Assembly: GCA_046728115.1 (NCBI GenBank) | Contig: JBKPDW010000279.1 | Location: 1-18,318, forward strand | Source: CAVSWN01 sp046728115 | GTDB taxonomy: Bacteria; Acidobacteriota; Vicinamibacteria; Vicinamibacterales; CAVVIG01 | DNA: 18,318 nucleotides | Direction of reading: 5' to 3' | In this document: positions 7,486 to 14,953 of the stretch, one piece after another | Layout: every line of letters starts with the position of its first letter | How positions within the stretch are numbered: the stretch's first letter is position 1 | The notes under the pieces: generated by a model | Databases searched by the model: none | Told to the model about the DNA's origin: nothing | The model's input: the letters and a program-made list of their open reading frames with translations, nothing else | Program-made: the position numbers and the translations under genes

Positions 7486-9990
7486 ATGCGTGAACTTTGG
7501 CAAGACGTTGCGTACGCACTTCGAACCTTTCGGCGGCAGCCTGGTTTTGCGCTCGTCGCGATTCTTACCCTGACACTCGGCATTAGCGCGAACACTGCAG
7601 TCTTTTCGGTTGTGAACACGGTCGTTCTTCGGCCGCTCAAGGCGCCCGATGCGGTCTCGCTCGTTCGATTCATCACCACGACTGGCGCATCGACATCGAT
7701 CGCGGGGGCCCAGTCGTTCGAGGTCTGGCGACAGCAGACCTCCGTCTTCGAGGACGTGTCGGCGCACCGTCTCGAATACGTCAACCTCACCGAAGGAAGC
7801 GAGCCAGAACAGATTCCTATTGCACGCGTCACCGCCGAATTCTTTCGGCTTTTTCGTGCGCAGGTGCTAAACGGTCGTACGTTTACTGCGTCAGAAGACC
7901 GGGCGGGTGGCCCCCTGGTCGCCGTCCTGAGCCATACGTTGTGGACGCGACGGTTCCAGAATGACCCTACGGTCCTTGGTCGTCGTATCTCGCTTGGCAA
8001 CGTGCCGTACGTCGTCGTCGGCATTGTGACGTCCGAGTTCGACACTGAACAATTCGATCCCCTGCCCGATGTGTGGGTGCCTTTTCAGCTCGACGCGCAC
8101 CGCGTTGACGCCGGAAATCTTTTCACAGTCACTGGCCGGCTCACGCCAGGGACAACCCGCTCCGCTGCGAACGCCCAATTGGCCGTGGCCGCCGCCGGGT
8201 CCCGTCGTGACGCGCCGGGAAGCGTTAGCGCCCGGACCGTGTGGAGCGTGGAACCGCTCCACGACGCGATGGTCGGCAGCGTGCGTTCATCGCTGAACCT
8301 TCTTCTCATCGCAGTGGGTCTCTTGTTGCTCATCGCGTGCGTAAACGTCGCGAATCTGCTGCTCGTTCGCGCAGACCTCCGAACACGCGAGATGGCGATC
8401 AGGACGGCGCTGGGCGCTGGGCGGCGTCGTCTTCTGCGCCAGTTGCTGACAGAAAGCATCGTCTTATCAGTCATGAGCGGCGCGCTAGGGCTCGTCGTCG
8501 GCACGATTGGCATGAGGATGCTGTTGCTGATGTATCCAGGCAACAACCCGTTCCGATTAGGCGATACGACGACGGCGATTCCACGGATTGGTACCGGTGG
8601 CGCCGCTGTCACCGTCGATTGGCGCGTGTTCGCCTTCACGATCGCCGCGTCAGTGGTGACCGGCGTCATCTTTGGTTTGGCGCCGGCACTTCATGCGTCT
8701 CGCGTTGACTTGGTCGCCGCGATGAAGCGGGTCGTTGGTGGACGCGGGGGTCGACACTCGAACGTGGGTGCGGCGCTTGTGGCAGCCGAAGTCGCGCTCG
8801 CTCTGATGCTTCTCGTCGGTGCCGCGCTGCTGATCCGCACGTCGATGGCTTTGCGTGCTGTCGATGCGGGCTTCAACGCCCACAATGTCGTGACGATGCG
8901 CACCTCGGTGACTGCGACCCGGTTCGAAACGCGGGCTGGCATCGCCGAGCTGACACATGAGGGCGCCACTCGGATTCGCGCTGTTCCGGGCGTCGTCGCG
9001 GCGACCGCCACATGCTGCATGCCTCTGGAAACGGTGTGGCAGCTTCCCTTTGTCGTGTCCGGCCGGGCGGCAGAGACATTGACGAGGACGAGCAGCCTCG
9101 CGTTCACCGGCTTCGCGGGTTGGACGTTCGTCGCACCAGATTACTTCAACGTTCTGAGGATTCCGGTCATTCGCGGTCGCGACTTCACGGACCGTGACAC
9201 GGCCGGCGCGCCAGGTGTCGTGATCATCAACCAAGAAATGGCGAGGCGCTTCTGGCCGACTGGTGATCCTCTGAACGACCGATTGATCATCGGTAAGGGG
9301 ATGCGGCGTGAATACGATCAGGAGCCGCTCCGCCAGATCGTTGGCATCGTCGGCAACGTGCGCGACACTGGGCTGACGCGTCCGGCGAGACCGGCAATGT
9401 ATGTGCCGATGGCACAAGAACCGGACGGAGTGACGGCTCTGAACGTGCGGCTGTTGCCGCTCGTTTGGATGGTTCGCACCGCCACGCCGCCGTTGGTCGC
9501 CGCCACCTCGATCGAGAAGGCGCTCCAGCGCGCGAGCGGACTCCCCGTCACCCGGATTCGATCGATGGATCAGATCGTCGCCGAATCAACCGCGCGATCC
9601 CGTTTTGACACGTGGCTCATGACCCTTTTTGGTGGCTGCGCGTTGCTGTTGTCTGCGATCGGTGTGTATGGATTGATGACGTATTCCGTCCAGCAGCGAA
9701 CCGCCGAGATCGGGATCCGCATGGCGCTCGGTGCTGATGAGAACAGCGTGCGCAATATGGTCTTGCGTCAGGGCATGGTCCTGGCGATCTCTGGCATCAT
9801 CGTGGGTGTTGTATCGTCGCTCTGGTTCGCGCGACTGCTCTCAGGTTTTCTGTTCGGCGTGACTCCCCGCGATCCAACAATCTTCACGACGGTCACGCTC
9901 CTGCTTGCCGGAGTGGCGTTTTTCGCGGTGTGGCTGCCCGCGCAGCGAGCCACCCGTCTCGATCCGGTCACGGCGCTGCGCCAGGAGTGA
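7486..9990 (+). CDS. ADOP-family permease without prefix domain
   Basis: I chose the ATG at 7486 (MRELWQDVAYALRTFRRQPG), the usual N-terminus of prefix-less ADOPs; an in-frame TTG at 7429 would add 19 unlike residues. The product has 834 residues. A first membrane segment lies at about 20-45 (LTLGISANTAVFSVVNTVVL), then a MacB-like extracytoplasmic domain. FtsX domain 1 (about 268-407) contains IRTALGAGRRRLLRQLL. The second half begins near 429, and the C-terminal FtsX domain (about 709-834) contains IGIRMALGADENSVRNM. It has no PadR partner: upstream lies only the decayed cassette. Without the 75-residue prefix it may belong to a different subgroup from the PadR-coupled copies. It is intact and ends in the family tail DPVTALRQE. 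Substrate unknown. Confidence 0.92.
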   Translation: MRELWQDVAYALRTFRRQPGFALVAILTLTLGISANTAVFSVVNTVVLRPLKAPDAVSLVRFITTTGASTSIAGAQSFEVWRQQTSVFEDVSAHRLEYVNLTEGSEPEQIPIARVTAEFFRLFRAQVLNGRTFTASEDRAGGPLVAVLSHTLWTRRFQNDPTVLGRRISLGNVPYVVVGIVTSEFDTEQFDPLPDVWVPFQLDAHRVDAGNLFTVTGRLTPGTTRSAANAQLAVAAAGSRRDAPGSVSARTVWSVEPLHDAMVGSVRSSLNLLLIAVGLLLLIACVNVANLLLVRADLRTREMAIRTALGAGRRRLLRQLLTESIVLSVMSGALGLVVGTIGMRMLLLMYPGNNPFRLGDTTTAIPRIGTGGAAVTVDWRVFAFTIAASVVTGVIFGLAPALHASRVDLVAAMKRVVGGRGGRHSNVGAALVAAEVALALMLLVGAALLIRTSMALRAVDAGFNAHNVVTMRTSVTATRFETRAGIAELTHEGATRIRAVPGVVAATATCCMPLETVWQLPFVVSGRAAETLTRTSSLAFTGFAGWTFVAPDYFNVLRIPVIRGRDFTDRDTAGAPGVVIINQEMARRFWPTGDPLNDRLIIGKGMRREYDQEPLRQIVGIVGNVRDTGLTRPARPAMYVPMAQEPDGVTALNVRLLPLVWMVRTATPPLVAATSIEKALQRASGLPVTRIRSMDQIVAESTARSRFDTWLMTLFGGCALLLSAIGVYGLMTYSVQQRTAEIGIRMALGADENSVRNMVLRQGMVLAISGIIVGVVSSLWFARLLSGFLFGVTPRDPTIFTTVTLLLAGVAFFAVWLPAQRATRLDPVTALRQE

Positions 9991-10290
9991 CCGACCAGCA
10001 TCAGCCCCGAGCAGGAACAGCGCCTGCCGATGACTTAAAGCGCGCCCATACAAATGGCACTTGCGTAATGAGCAGATATATGCTCATATTGCCGTTCGTC
10101 ATTCGTTCGTCAGCCGGTTCCACTGCCCGCACTTCCTCAGCGGCCAATCCGAATCAATCTGCGGTTGATTCCTCCGCCACAAGCGCCGCCTCGCCCGGTG
10201 CTGGAGCTCAGTTCGCCACGATGACGTTACGCGCCATGTCTTTTTGACAGCGATGCACCACGTTCATAGGCGGCCAGGAACGCAAAATCA
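9991..10290 (+). other. Convergent intergenic region with one inverted repeat
   Basis: About 300 bases lie between a plus-strand permease and a minus-strand secreted protein, stop to stop. A short frame from the ATG at 10068 (59 codons) has no recognisable motif and is Ser/Ala-rich, so I do not call it. The only structure I see is ATGAGCA-6 nt-TGCTCAT at 10068-10087. It could be a bidirectional terminator stem, though it lacks a T-tract. Confidence 0.4.
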
Positions 10291-11247
10291 TCATTTGACG
10301 GGGATATCTCGTGATCGTTGGAATCCTATTCGCGACCGTCTTCGCGGCGTGTTGAATTCCCGCTCGACGCGCAGCCAATATCGGTTCGGCCGCGGCGATT
10401 CGTGGCGACCGATTGGCAATCGTTTGCCCTCGCGATGGGGTATGTCAGGTCCAAAGTCCGTGGGCTTTGCCGCGAGTTCCTGCGGCCGGAGACCGACGTT
10501 GACATGGATGGCTTCTGTGGTCACTTCGCCACGTTTCACGCCGCTGTGATAATTAACTCGGTGTGTCGGGAAGCGAATGCCTGAAATCTCCTTCCATCCT
10601 TCATAACGCATTTCGGCGGGAACCGGACGATCTGGGTCTGCGAGCGAGACACCAGACGTCTTAACCGGCAGCCTCGTGACAGGATCGAGCGTGAAGTCGG
10701 TCGCGTTTCGATCGTGCTCGATCCGCAGAACGTTTGGCTTGGGAGAAGTCACGGTATATCCCCGCACATCTGCCAGCCACAGGTTGAGTTCGAACCCGGA
10801 AAGGTAACTCCTCGCGAATTCCAGTTCGCCACCGGCCAACTCGATTGGCGTTCCAGTGGTCTTGAATCTGTCAGGGCTCCTCAGGTCTGGCAGAATCTCC
10901 CAACCAGAACCTGAGCCGCCGTCGAGATAGAGGACGTAAGTACCGCGTGGGCCTCTTTGGTCCAGACGAAGCATGCTGGGGCTTCGTATCCAGCGTGTTC
11001 GCTTACGCACGTCACCCAGTGGGGCGCCGCTCTCGTCCCAGGCCTCAGCGCGTATCGTTTCGTCAAAGTCGTAAACCGCAGCAATCCTTTTCGCTCCGCC
11101 CAGACCGTTTTGCATCTTGTGCAGGAGTAGCAGTCCCGCCTGTGTAGACCGTTGGGGCGAGGCCTGAGGCGGCAGGCTCACCGAAACGAACGCGGGCGGA
11201 AAGCTCGCCAGGGCGAGGAGAGCCACGCAAAGCTTAGCCGCCGGCAT
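10291..11247 (-). CDS. Secreted LolA/outer-membrane lipoprotein-sorting-like protein
   Basis: A 318-residue protein with a plausible signal peptide (residues about 1-30, LCVALLALASFPPAFVSV). The mature part starts with a helix (LLLLHKMQNGLGGAKRIAAV) and then alternating beta-strand patterns (IRAEAWDESG, RTRWIRSPSMLRLDQRGP, TYVLYLDGG, LRIEHDRNATDFTLDPVTRLPVKT, MRYEGWKEISGIRFPTHRVNY). This rhythm resembles the LolA/LppX half-barrel that holds lipid or lipoprotein acyl chains in the periplasm. The start has GAGG about 8 nt upstream. The last 48 or so residues are Arg-rich and unlike the rest, so the original stop may have been lost. It diverges from padR at 11363 over a 115-bp gap containing a strong inverted repeat. 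The fold assignment is by pattern only. Confidence 0.65.
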   Translation of the reverse strand: MPAAKLCVALLALASFPPAFVSVSLPPQASPQRSTQAGLLLLHKMQNGLGGAKRIAAVYDFDETIRAEAWDESGAPLGDVRKRTRWIRSPSMLRLDQRGPRGTYVLYLDGGSGSGWEILPDLRSPDRFKTTGTPIELAGGELEFARSYLSGFELNLWLADVRGYTVTSPKPNVLRIEHDRNATDFTLDPVTRLPVKTSGVSLADPDRPVPAEMRYEGWKEISGIRFPTHRVNYHSGVKRGEVTTEAIHVNVGLRPQELAAKPTDFGPDIPHREGKRLPIGRHESPRPNRYWLRVEREFNTPRRRSRIGFQRSRDIPVK

Positions 11248-11325
11248 GATGCACCTCGTCGTGGATAGACGCTGCCTTTTGTGGCGCCATGGAGTACCCG
11301 GTCTTGAGCCGCAGCGACTCTCATG

Positions 11326-11369
11326 TTGACATTCTAAATGAGACGAGGCATGCTCGTCTAGAATGTCAA
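11326..11369 (+). promoter_or_regulatory. Probable PadR operator: perfect 11-bp inverted repeat overlapping the padR start codon
   Basis: TTGACATTCTA (11326-11336) is the exact reverse complement of TAGAATGTCAA (11359-11369). A second perfect repeat, GACGAG (11342-11347) and CTCGTC (11353-11358), is nested inside, separated by GCATG. Left and right halves together form 17-bp arms with a 5-nt asymmetric insert (AATGA). The right arm contains the padR ATG at 11363, so a bound dimer would block both the -35 box (TTGACA) and the start codon. PadR proteins commonly repress themselves through long dyads. The site also lies between two divergent genes and could control both. Confidence 0.7.
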
Positions 11370-11701
11370 GAGAAGTGCTTCAGGGCACGCTGGATCTCAT
11401 GGTGCTGCGGACGCTGGACGCGATGGGACCGCAGCACGGGTTGGGGTTGGCCAAGCGCATCCTCCAAGTATCGGAAGGCATCCTCAATCTGAATCAGGGC
11501 ACGCTCTATCCCGCACTGCTCCGCCTGGAGCAGCGCCGGTGGATCACGTCTCGATGGGGCATCTCCGAAAACAACCGGAAAGCCAAGTTCTACGAGCTGA
11601 CCGCGCGAGGGCGCAAGCAGATTGGCGAAGAGACGGAAAGCTGGGAGTCCACGGTATCCCTGATGGCAAAATTCCTCGCCAGGCCGATTGGAGGCGAGTG
11701 A
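11363..11701 (+). CDS. PadR-family transcriptional regulator (acidobacterial ADOP-linked type)
   Basis: A 112-residue PadR winged-helix protein closely related to the one at 2637. The helix-turn-helix region is VLQGTLDLMVLRTLDAMGPQ then HGLGLAKRILQVSEG. The recognition helix is NQGTLYPALLRLEQRRWI, the wing is SRWGISENNRKAKFYELT, and the C-terminal helix is GRKQIGEETESWESTVSLMA. The ATG at 11363 is the only sensible start: the upstream in-frame codon is TAG and no Shine-Dalgarno sequence precedes it. The start codon lies within an inverted repeat, implying direct autorepression and perhaps leaderless translation. Its TGA overlaps the permease ATG by one base (TGATG), so the two are co-translated. 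Confidence 0.93.
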   Translation: MSREVLQGTLDLMVLRTLDAMGPQHGLGLAKRILQVSEGILNLNQGTLYPALLRLEQRRWITSRWGISENNRKAKFYELTARGRKQIGEETESWESTVSLMAKFLARPIGGE

Positions 11702-14304
11702 TGTGGCGACGGTTCATTGACGTGTTCCGTCGGCGCCGGCTTGATGCCGACTTGGATTCCCAGCTGGCCCATCATCTCGATGCGCTCGAAGCCGAGTATC
11801 GCACCCATGGGCTCGCGCCCGGCGATGCGCGAGCGGCTGCGCGTCGTGACATGGGTGGACTCACTCAAGTGCGGGACGCCTATCGCGATCGACACGGCCT
11901 CCCGGTGTTCGAGACCATTTGGCGAAATATTCGCTTCGCTGTCCGCGCCTTGAAACGGACGCCCGGCCTGACAGCGACCATTGTGTTAACGCTGGCGCTC
12001 GGCATCGGGGCGAACAGCGCCGTGTTCTCCGCCATCGATACCGTGCTGCTCCGACCACTGTCCTTCCCGGACCCCGACCAGCTCGTGCGCGTCATGCAGA
12101 CACAGGACGGAGCACGAGCAACGTGGATCGCGCCATTTCGTCTAGAAGATTGGAACCGTCTGAGCTCGAGCTTCGCGGCGATCACCGGCTATGCTGTGGA
12201 GGATTCGTCCGACACAACCGGCGATCTTCCGGTCAGGGTCCGGCGAGCCCGCGTGTCACCCCGCTTCGTCCAGGTCTGGGGCATCGCGCCGGCAGTCGGA
12301 CGAGGCTTTACCGATGCCGATCACCGGCTTGGAGCGTCATCCGTCGCCTTGATCAGCGATCGGTACTGGCGCAACCGATTCGGCGCCGATCCGAGCGTGG
12401 TGGGCAAGACTGTCCGCCTGAGTGGCCGGCCCTATGTAATCGTCGGAGTCATGCCGATCTCGTTCCTTTTTCCGGAACGCGACGTGGATATCTGGTCTCC
12501 CGATGTCGTCAACAGCCCTTACACACGTAGACAGTTCCAGACCTATGTAGGCATCGGCCGGCTAAGGCCCGGCATGAGTCTGACACAGGCCCGTGAGGAT
12601 TTGGCTCGTGTTCAGACGCAGCTCGCTGAACAGTATCCCGACACCGACCGCGGGATCGGCACCCGCGTCGAGCCTCTGAAGGAGACGATGATTGGCCGTG
12701 CCCGTGGGACTCTGTGGCTGCTGTTCGCAGCGGTGTCCGTCCTGTTGCTCATTGCGTGCACGAACATTGCGGCCCTGTTGCTGTCCCGCGCCGCGCGGCG
12801 CGAGCATGAGATTGCCGTCCGCTATTCGCTCGGCGCCTCGCGTGGCGTCGTGCTGCTTCAACTGCTGACGGAAGTGGGCGTCTTGGCACTGGCGGGCGCT
12901 GCGGCCGGCGTCTTCGTGTCGCTCGGCGTGTCGGCCGCGTTCCGCGTGCTCGCTCCGGACCTGCCGCGTCTCGGAGAGGTCGGGCTTGATGCGCGCGTGT
13001 TGTTTTACACGATGGCGTTGGCGGTGCTCGTGGCGTTGGTGTGCGGCCTGTTTCCGGCGGTGCGCAGTTCACTGGGCGCGGCCACTTTGGCAGGCGCGAG
13101 TCGTGCGCACGTATCTGCGCGACACCCCCTGCTATGGTTCCTGGTCGGCGTGCAGGTGGCGCTGTCGGTCACGCTTCTGGCCAGCGCAGGACTCCTGCTC
13201 CGCAGCTTCGACAAGCTGTCGCGTGTGGATCCGGCTTTCGACTCCAAGCACGTACTGACATTTCACGTGAGCGGTAGTTACGACGAGGTCAGGGACTACG
13301 ATCGCGTGGTCCAGCGCATCCACCGCACGCTCGACGAATTGACAACGCTACCTGGTGTAGCGGCGGCGGCGACATCTGCGTGGCTGCCAGGCGTCGGCCG
13401 CCAGAATCCGGCCGAATTCGATCTCGTTGAAGGGCGCGCCGCCTCCGAGCCAGCCATGGTCGCCGAGTGGCGCAACGTCTCTCCTAGCTATTTCGAGACC
13501 ATGCGGATATCGGTCTTGGCGGGCGAACTCTGTCGACGGAAGCCGGCCGGTGCCGTTCGGGCGGGATCCACAATCGAGGTGATGGTCAACCGCAGCTTCG
13601 CTGGTCGCTACCTCCCCGGCCGATCCACCATCGGAGTTCACCTCGCAAACAAGGCATCCATCTATCAAGCCGGACGGATTAGCGGCATTGTCGGCGACGC
13701 GAGAGAGCTCGGCATGGACCGCGAGCCGGTCCCAACGGCATATTTTTGTGACAGTGTCCCGAGCCCTTTTCCCTGGTTTCTCGTCCGGACCACTGGCCAA
13801 CCGACATCGGCAGTCGGCGCCGTTCGCGTGAAACTTCAAGAGCTCGAACCGCTCAGGTCCGTGTATGACATCGCACCACTCGAAGAGCGGATCGGCGACG
13901 CCTATGAGCAGAATCGGCTGCGTACGATCGTCATATCGGTGTTCGCCGTCACGGCGTTGTCGCTTGCCTGTCTCGGTGTGTGGGGCACGCTCAGTTATCT
14001 CGTGACGCTGCGGCGGCGTGAGATTGGCCTGCGCCTGTCCCTTGGCGCGCCGCGCGTCGGCATCCTGAGCCATTTCCTGGGACAGGCAGTCCGTGTAGCT
14101 GTGATCGCCTGCGCGTGTGGCCTGGCGCTGTCGGCCGCCTTCGCCCGCGTCCTTTCGAGCATGCTGTATGGCGTCTCGGCTTCCGACCCAGCCACTCTCT
14201 CAAGTGTCGTCGCGATTGTGCTGGGGGTCGCGGTGCTGGCCGCACTCGTGCCCGCCGCGCGCACCGCACTCGCTGAACCGATGCGAATCCTTCGCGAAGA
14301 GTAG
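11701..14304 (+). CDS. ADOP-family permease with N-terminal prefix domain
   Basis: I chose the ATG at 11701 (MWRRFIDVFRRRRLDADLDS), which overlaps the PadR stop; the same frame stays open upstream, but only as an out-of-frame shadow of padR. The product has 867 residues. The prefix spans 1-75 (LDSQLAHHLDALEAEY, then GLAPGDARAAARRDMGG). A first membrane segment lies at about 85-115 (LALGIGANSAVFSAIDTVLL), then a MacB-like extracytoplasmic domain. FtsX domain 1 (about 338-465) contains VRYSLGASRGVVLLQLL. A second half starts near 477, and a C-terminal FtsX domain (about 740-867) contains LRLSLGAPRVGIL. It ends in EPMRILREE. It forms a two-gene operon with padR. As with its paralogues, the ATPase partner and substrate are unknown. 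Confidence 0.93.
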   Translation: MWRRFIDVFRRRRLDADLDSQLAHHLDALEAEYRTHGLAPGDARAAARRDMGGLTQVRDAYRDRHGLPVFETIWRNIRFAVRALKRTPGLTATIVLTLALGIGANSAVFSAIDTVLLRPLSFPDPDQLVRVMQTQDGARATWIAPFRLEDWNRLSSSFAAITGYAVEDSSDTTGDLPVRVRRARVSPRFVQVWGIAPAVGRGFTDADHRLGASSVALISDRYWRNRFGADPSVVGKTVRLSGRPYVIVGVMPISFLFPERDVDIWSPDVVNSPYTRRQFQTYVGIGRLRPGMSLTQAREDLARVQTQLAEQYPDTDRGIGTRVEPLKETMIGRARGTLWLLFAAVSVLLLIACTNIAALLLSRAARREHEIAVRYSLGASRGVVLLQLLTEVGVLALAGAAAGVFVSLGVSAAFRVLAPDLPRLGEVGLDARVLFYTMALAVLVALVCGLFPAVRSSLGAATLAGASRAHVSARHPLLWFLVGVQVALSVTLLASAGLLLRSFDKLSRVDPAFDSKHVLTFHVSGSYDEVRDYDRVVQRIHRTLDELTTLPGVAAAATSAWLPGVGRQNPAEFDLVEGRAASEPAMVAEWRNVSPSYFETMRISVLAGELCRRKPAGAVRAGSTIEVMVNRSFAGRYLPGRSTIGVHLANKASIYQAGRISGIVGDARELGMDREPVPTAYFCDSVPSPFPWFLVRTTGQPTSAVGAVRVKLQELEPLRSVYDIAPLEERIGDAYEQNRLRTIVISVFAVTALSLACLGVWGTLSYLVTLRRREIGLRLSLGAPRVGILSHFLGQAVRVAVIACACGLALSAAFARVLSSMLYGVSASDPATLSSVVAIVLGVAVLAALVPAARTALAEPMRILREE

Positions 14305-14436
14305 CGACAAGGTGATCTCTTGGGCTTCGGCAGGAACCAAACCGTTCCCAATCGCGGGATATTGATTGGCAATCGACATCGACGCGCCCGCCTCGCGGAA
14401 ATCCTCGATCTTGTTTGAAAGGCTCGTTCTTCCGTC

Positions 14437-14460
14437 GAAGTCGCGAAGTCGCGAAGGCGC
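14437..14460 (+). repeat. Tandem 8-bp repeat, three copies
   Basis: GAAGTCGC occurs at 14437-14444 and 14445-14452, then GAAGGCGC at 14453-14460 (one mismatch). It is a very short array that may reflect replication slippage. Confidence 0.7.
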
Positions 14461-14470
14461 CCGGCATGCG

Positions 14471-14489
14471 GACGAGCCATGCTCGCGTC
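14471..14489 (+). repeat. Hairpin sharing the core of the padR operator
   Basis: GACGAGCCATGCTCG (14471-14485) differs at one base from the core of the padR operator at 11342-11356 (GACGAGGCATGCTCG). It lies about 170 bases after the end of the operon that the operator precedes, without the outer TTGACATTCTA arms. Confidence 0.45.
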
Positions 14490-14602
14490 TTGAGGCTCGG
14501 CCGGAGTCTTCCGTGCGCGCGAAATCAGTGAACGACCTACGAGCCCAAGAATGTGAGCCTTGGAGACGGTCTCAGCTCGGTGGGGTCTCCGTCCGTCCAC
14601 CA

Positions 14603-14622
14603 TCCGTCCGCGGCAGGACGGA
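14603..14622 (+). repeat. GC-rich inverted repeat TCCGTCC/GGACGGA
   Basis: A 7-bp perfect stem with a 6-nt loop (GCGGCA). Another CCGTCC copy just upstream (14589-14598) allows alternative pairing with the same right arm. There is no T-run, so a Rho-independent terminator is not established. Confidence 0.4.
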
Positions 14623-14668
14623 CGCGACGGCGAGCGACTTCGCGATGTCGATCTTTGCTAAGGAAATC

Positions 14669-14716
14669 TGGAGCCGGCGACCAGACTTGAACTGGTGACC
14701 TGCTGATTACGAATCA
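14669..14716 (-). tRNA. 3' fragment of tRNA-Thr (CGT anticodon), probable attachment-site remnant
   Basis: On the minus strand the sequence shows an anticodon loop TTCGTAA (anticodon CGT, Thr), the 3' anticodon stem TCAGC, a variable loop AGGTC, and a perfect T-arm (ACCAG-TTCAAGT-CTGGT). It ends with the acceptor strand CGCCGGC, discriminator T and encoded CCA. The 5' side stops matching at the anticodon stem: only three pairs form and there is no D-arm. A perfect 3' half with no 5' half is what remains at the far end of an element integrated in a tRNA gene. It is not a working tRNA. Confidence 0.75.
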
Positions 14717-14953
14717 CGCGCAAGCGAAAGTCGGTGGACGCCCGCGGACCGAGTGAACGATTTTACTGAATGATTCGTCCAGCGGTGTTCCATGCTTTCG
14801 CCCGCGTCCATCCTGTTGGTCGTCAACTTGGTCGTCAATTCAATCGTCCCCTCGAACGCGAAACCGCGCGCCTGGTCAGCCTCGATCCGTCTACGATCGC
14901 GCAGCGTGAACGATTTTCGCTGGCGTTAGTCCGTGGCCGAATCACGTGCGGAT
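14717..14953 (+). other. Unassigned stretch between tRNA fragment and intron RT remnant
   Basis: No protein is recognisable. There is a 12-nt tandem direct repeat (TTGGTCGTCAAC at 14816-14827, TTGGTCGTCAAT at 14828-14839). GTGAACGATTTT also occurs twice, at 14753-14764 and 14906-14917. The 5' part of the group II intron that would be expected before the RT fragment is not recognisable here. Confidence 0.4.

Larger units (their letters stand above)
14305..14668 (+). other. Non-coding stretch with short repeats and hairpins
   Basis: No frame here looks like a protein. I see three tandem 8-mers (GAAGTCGC twice, then GAAGGCGC, 14437-14460), a hairpin related to the padR operator core at 14471-14489, and TCCGTCC-6 nt-GGACGGA (14603-14622), which lacks a T-tract but could act as a terminator stem for the upstream operon. 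Confidence 0.45.

Noticed and set aside
9930..10247. Plus-strand open frame after the third permease, including a 59-codon part from 10068
   Set aside because: Overlaps the permease end; the unique part is Ser/Ala-rich with no motif and a start inside a hairpin.
11539..11700. Upstream extension of the second prefix-bearing ADOP
   Set aside because: These 54 codons are an out-of-frame shadow of padR, and the family N-terminus begins at the ATG at 11701.
14717..14780. A possible 5' half of the tRNA-Thr (GCGGGCG could pair with the acceptor strand)
   Set aside because: Six of seven acceptor pairs can be drawn, but no D-arm or GG-containing D-loop exists between, and the anticodon stem fails at two pairs; probably chance.
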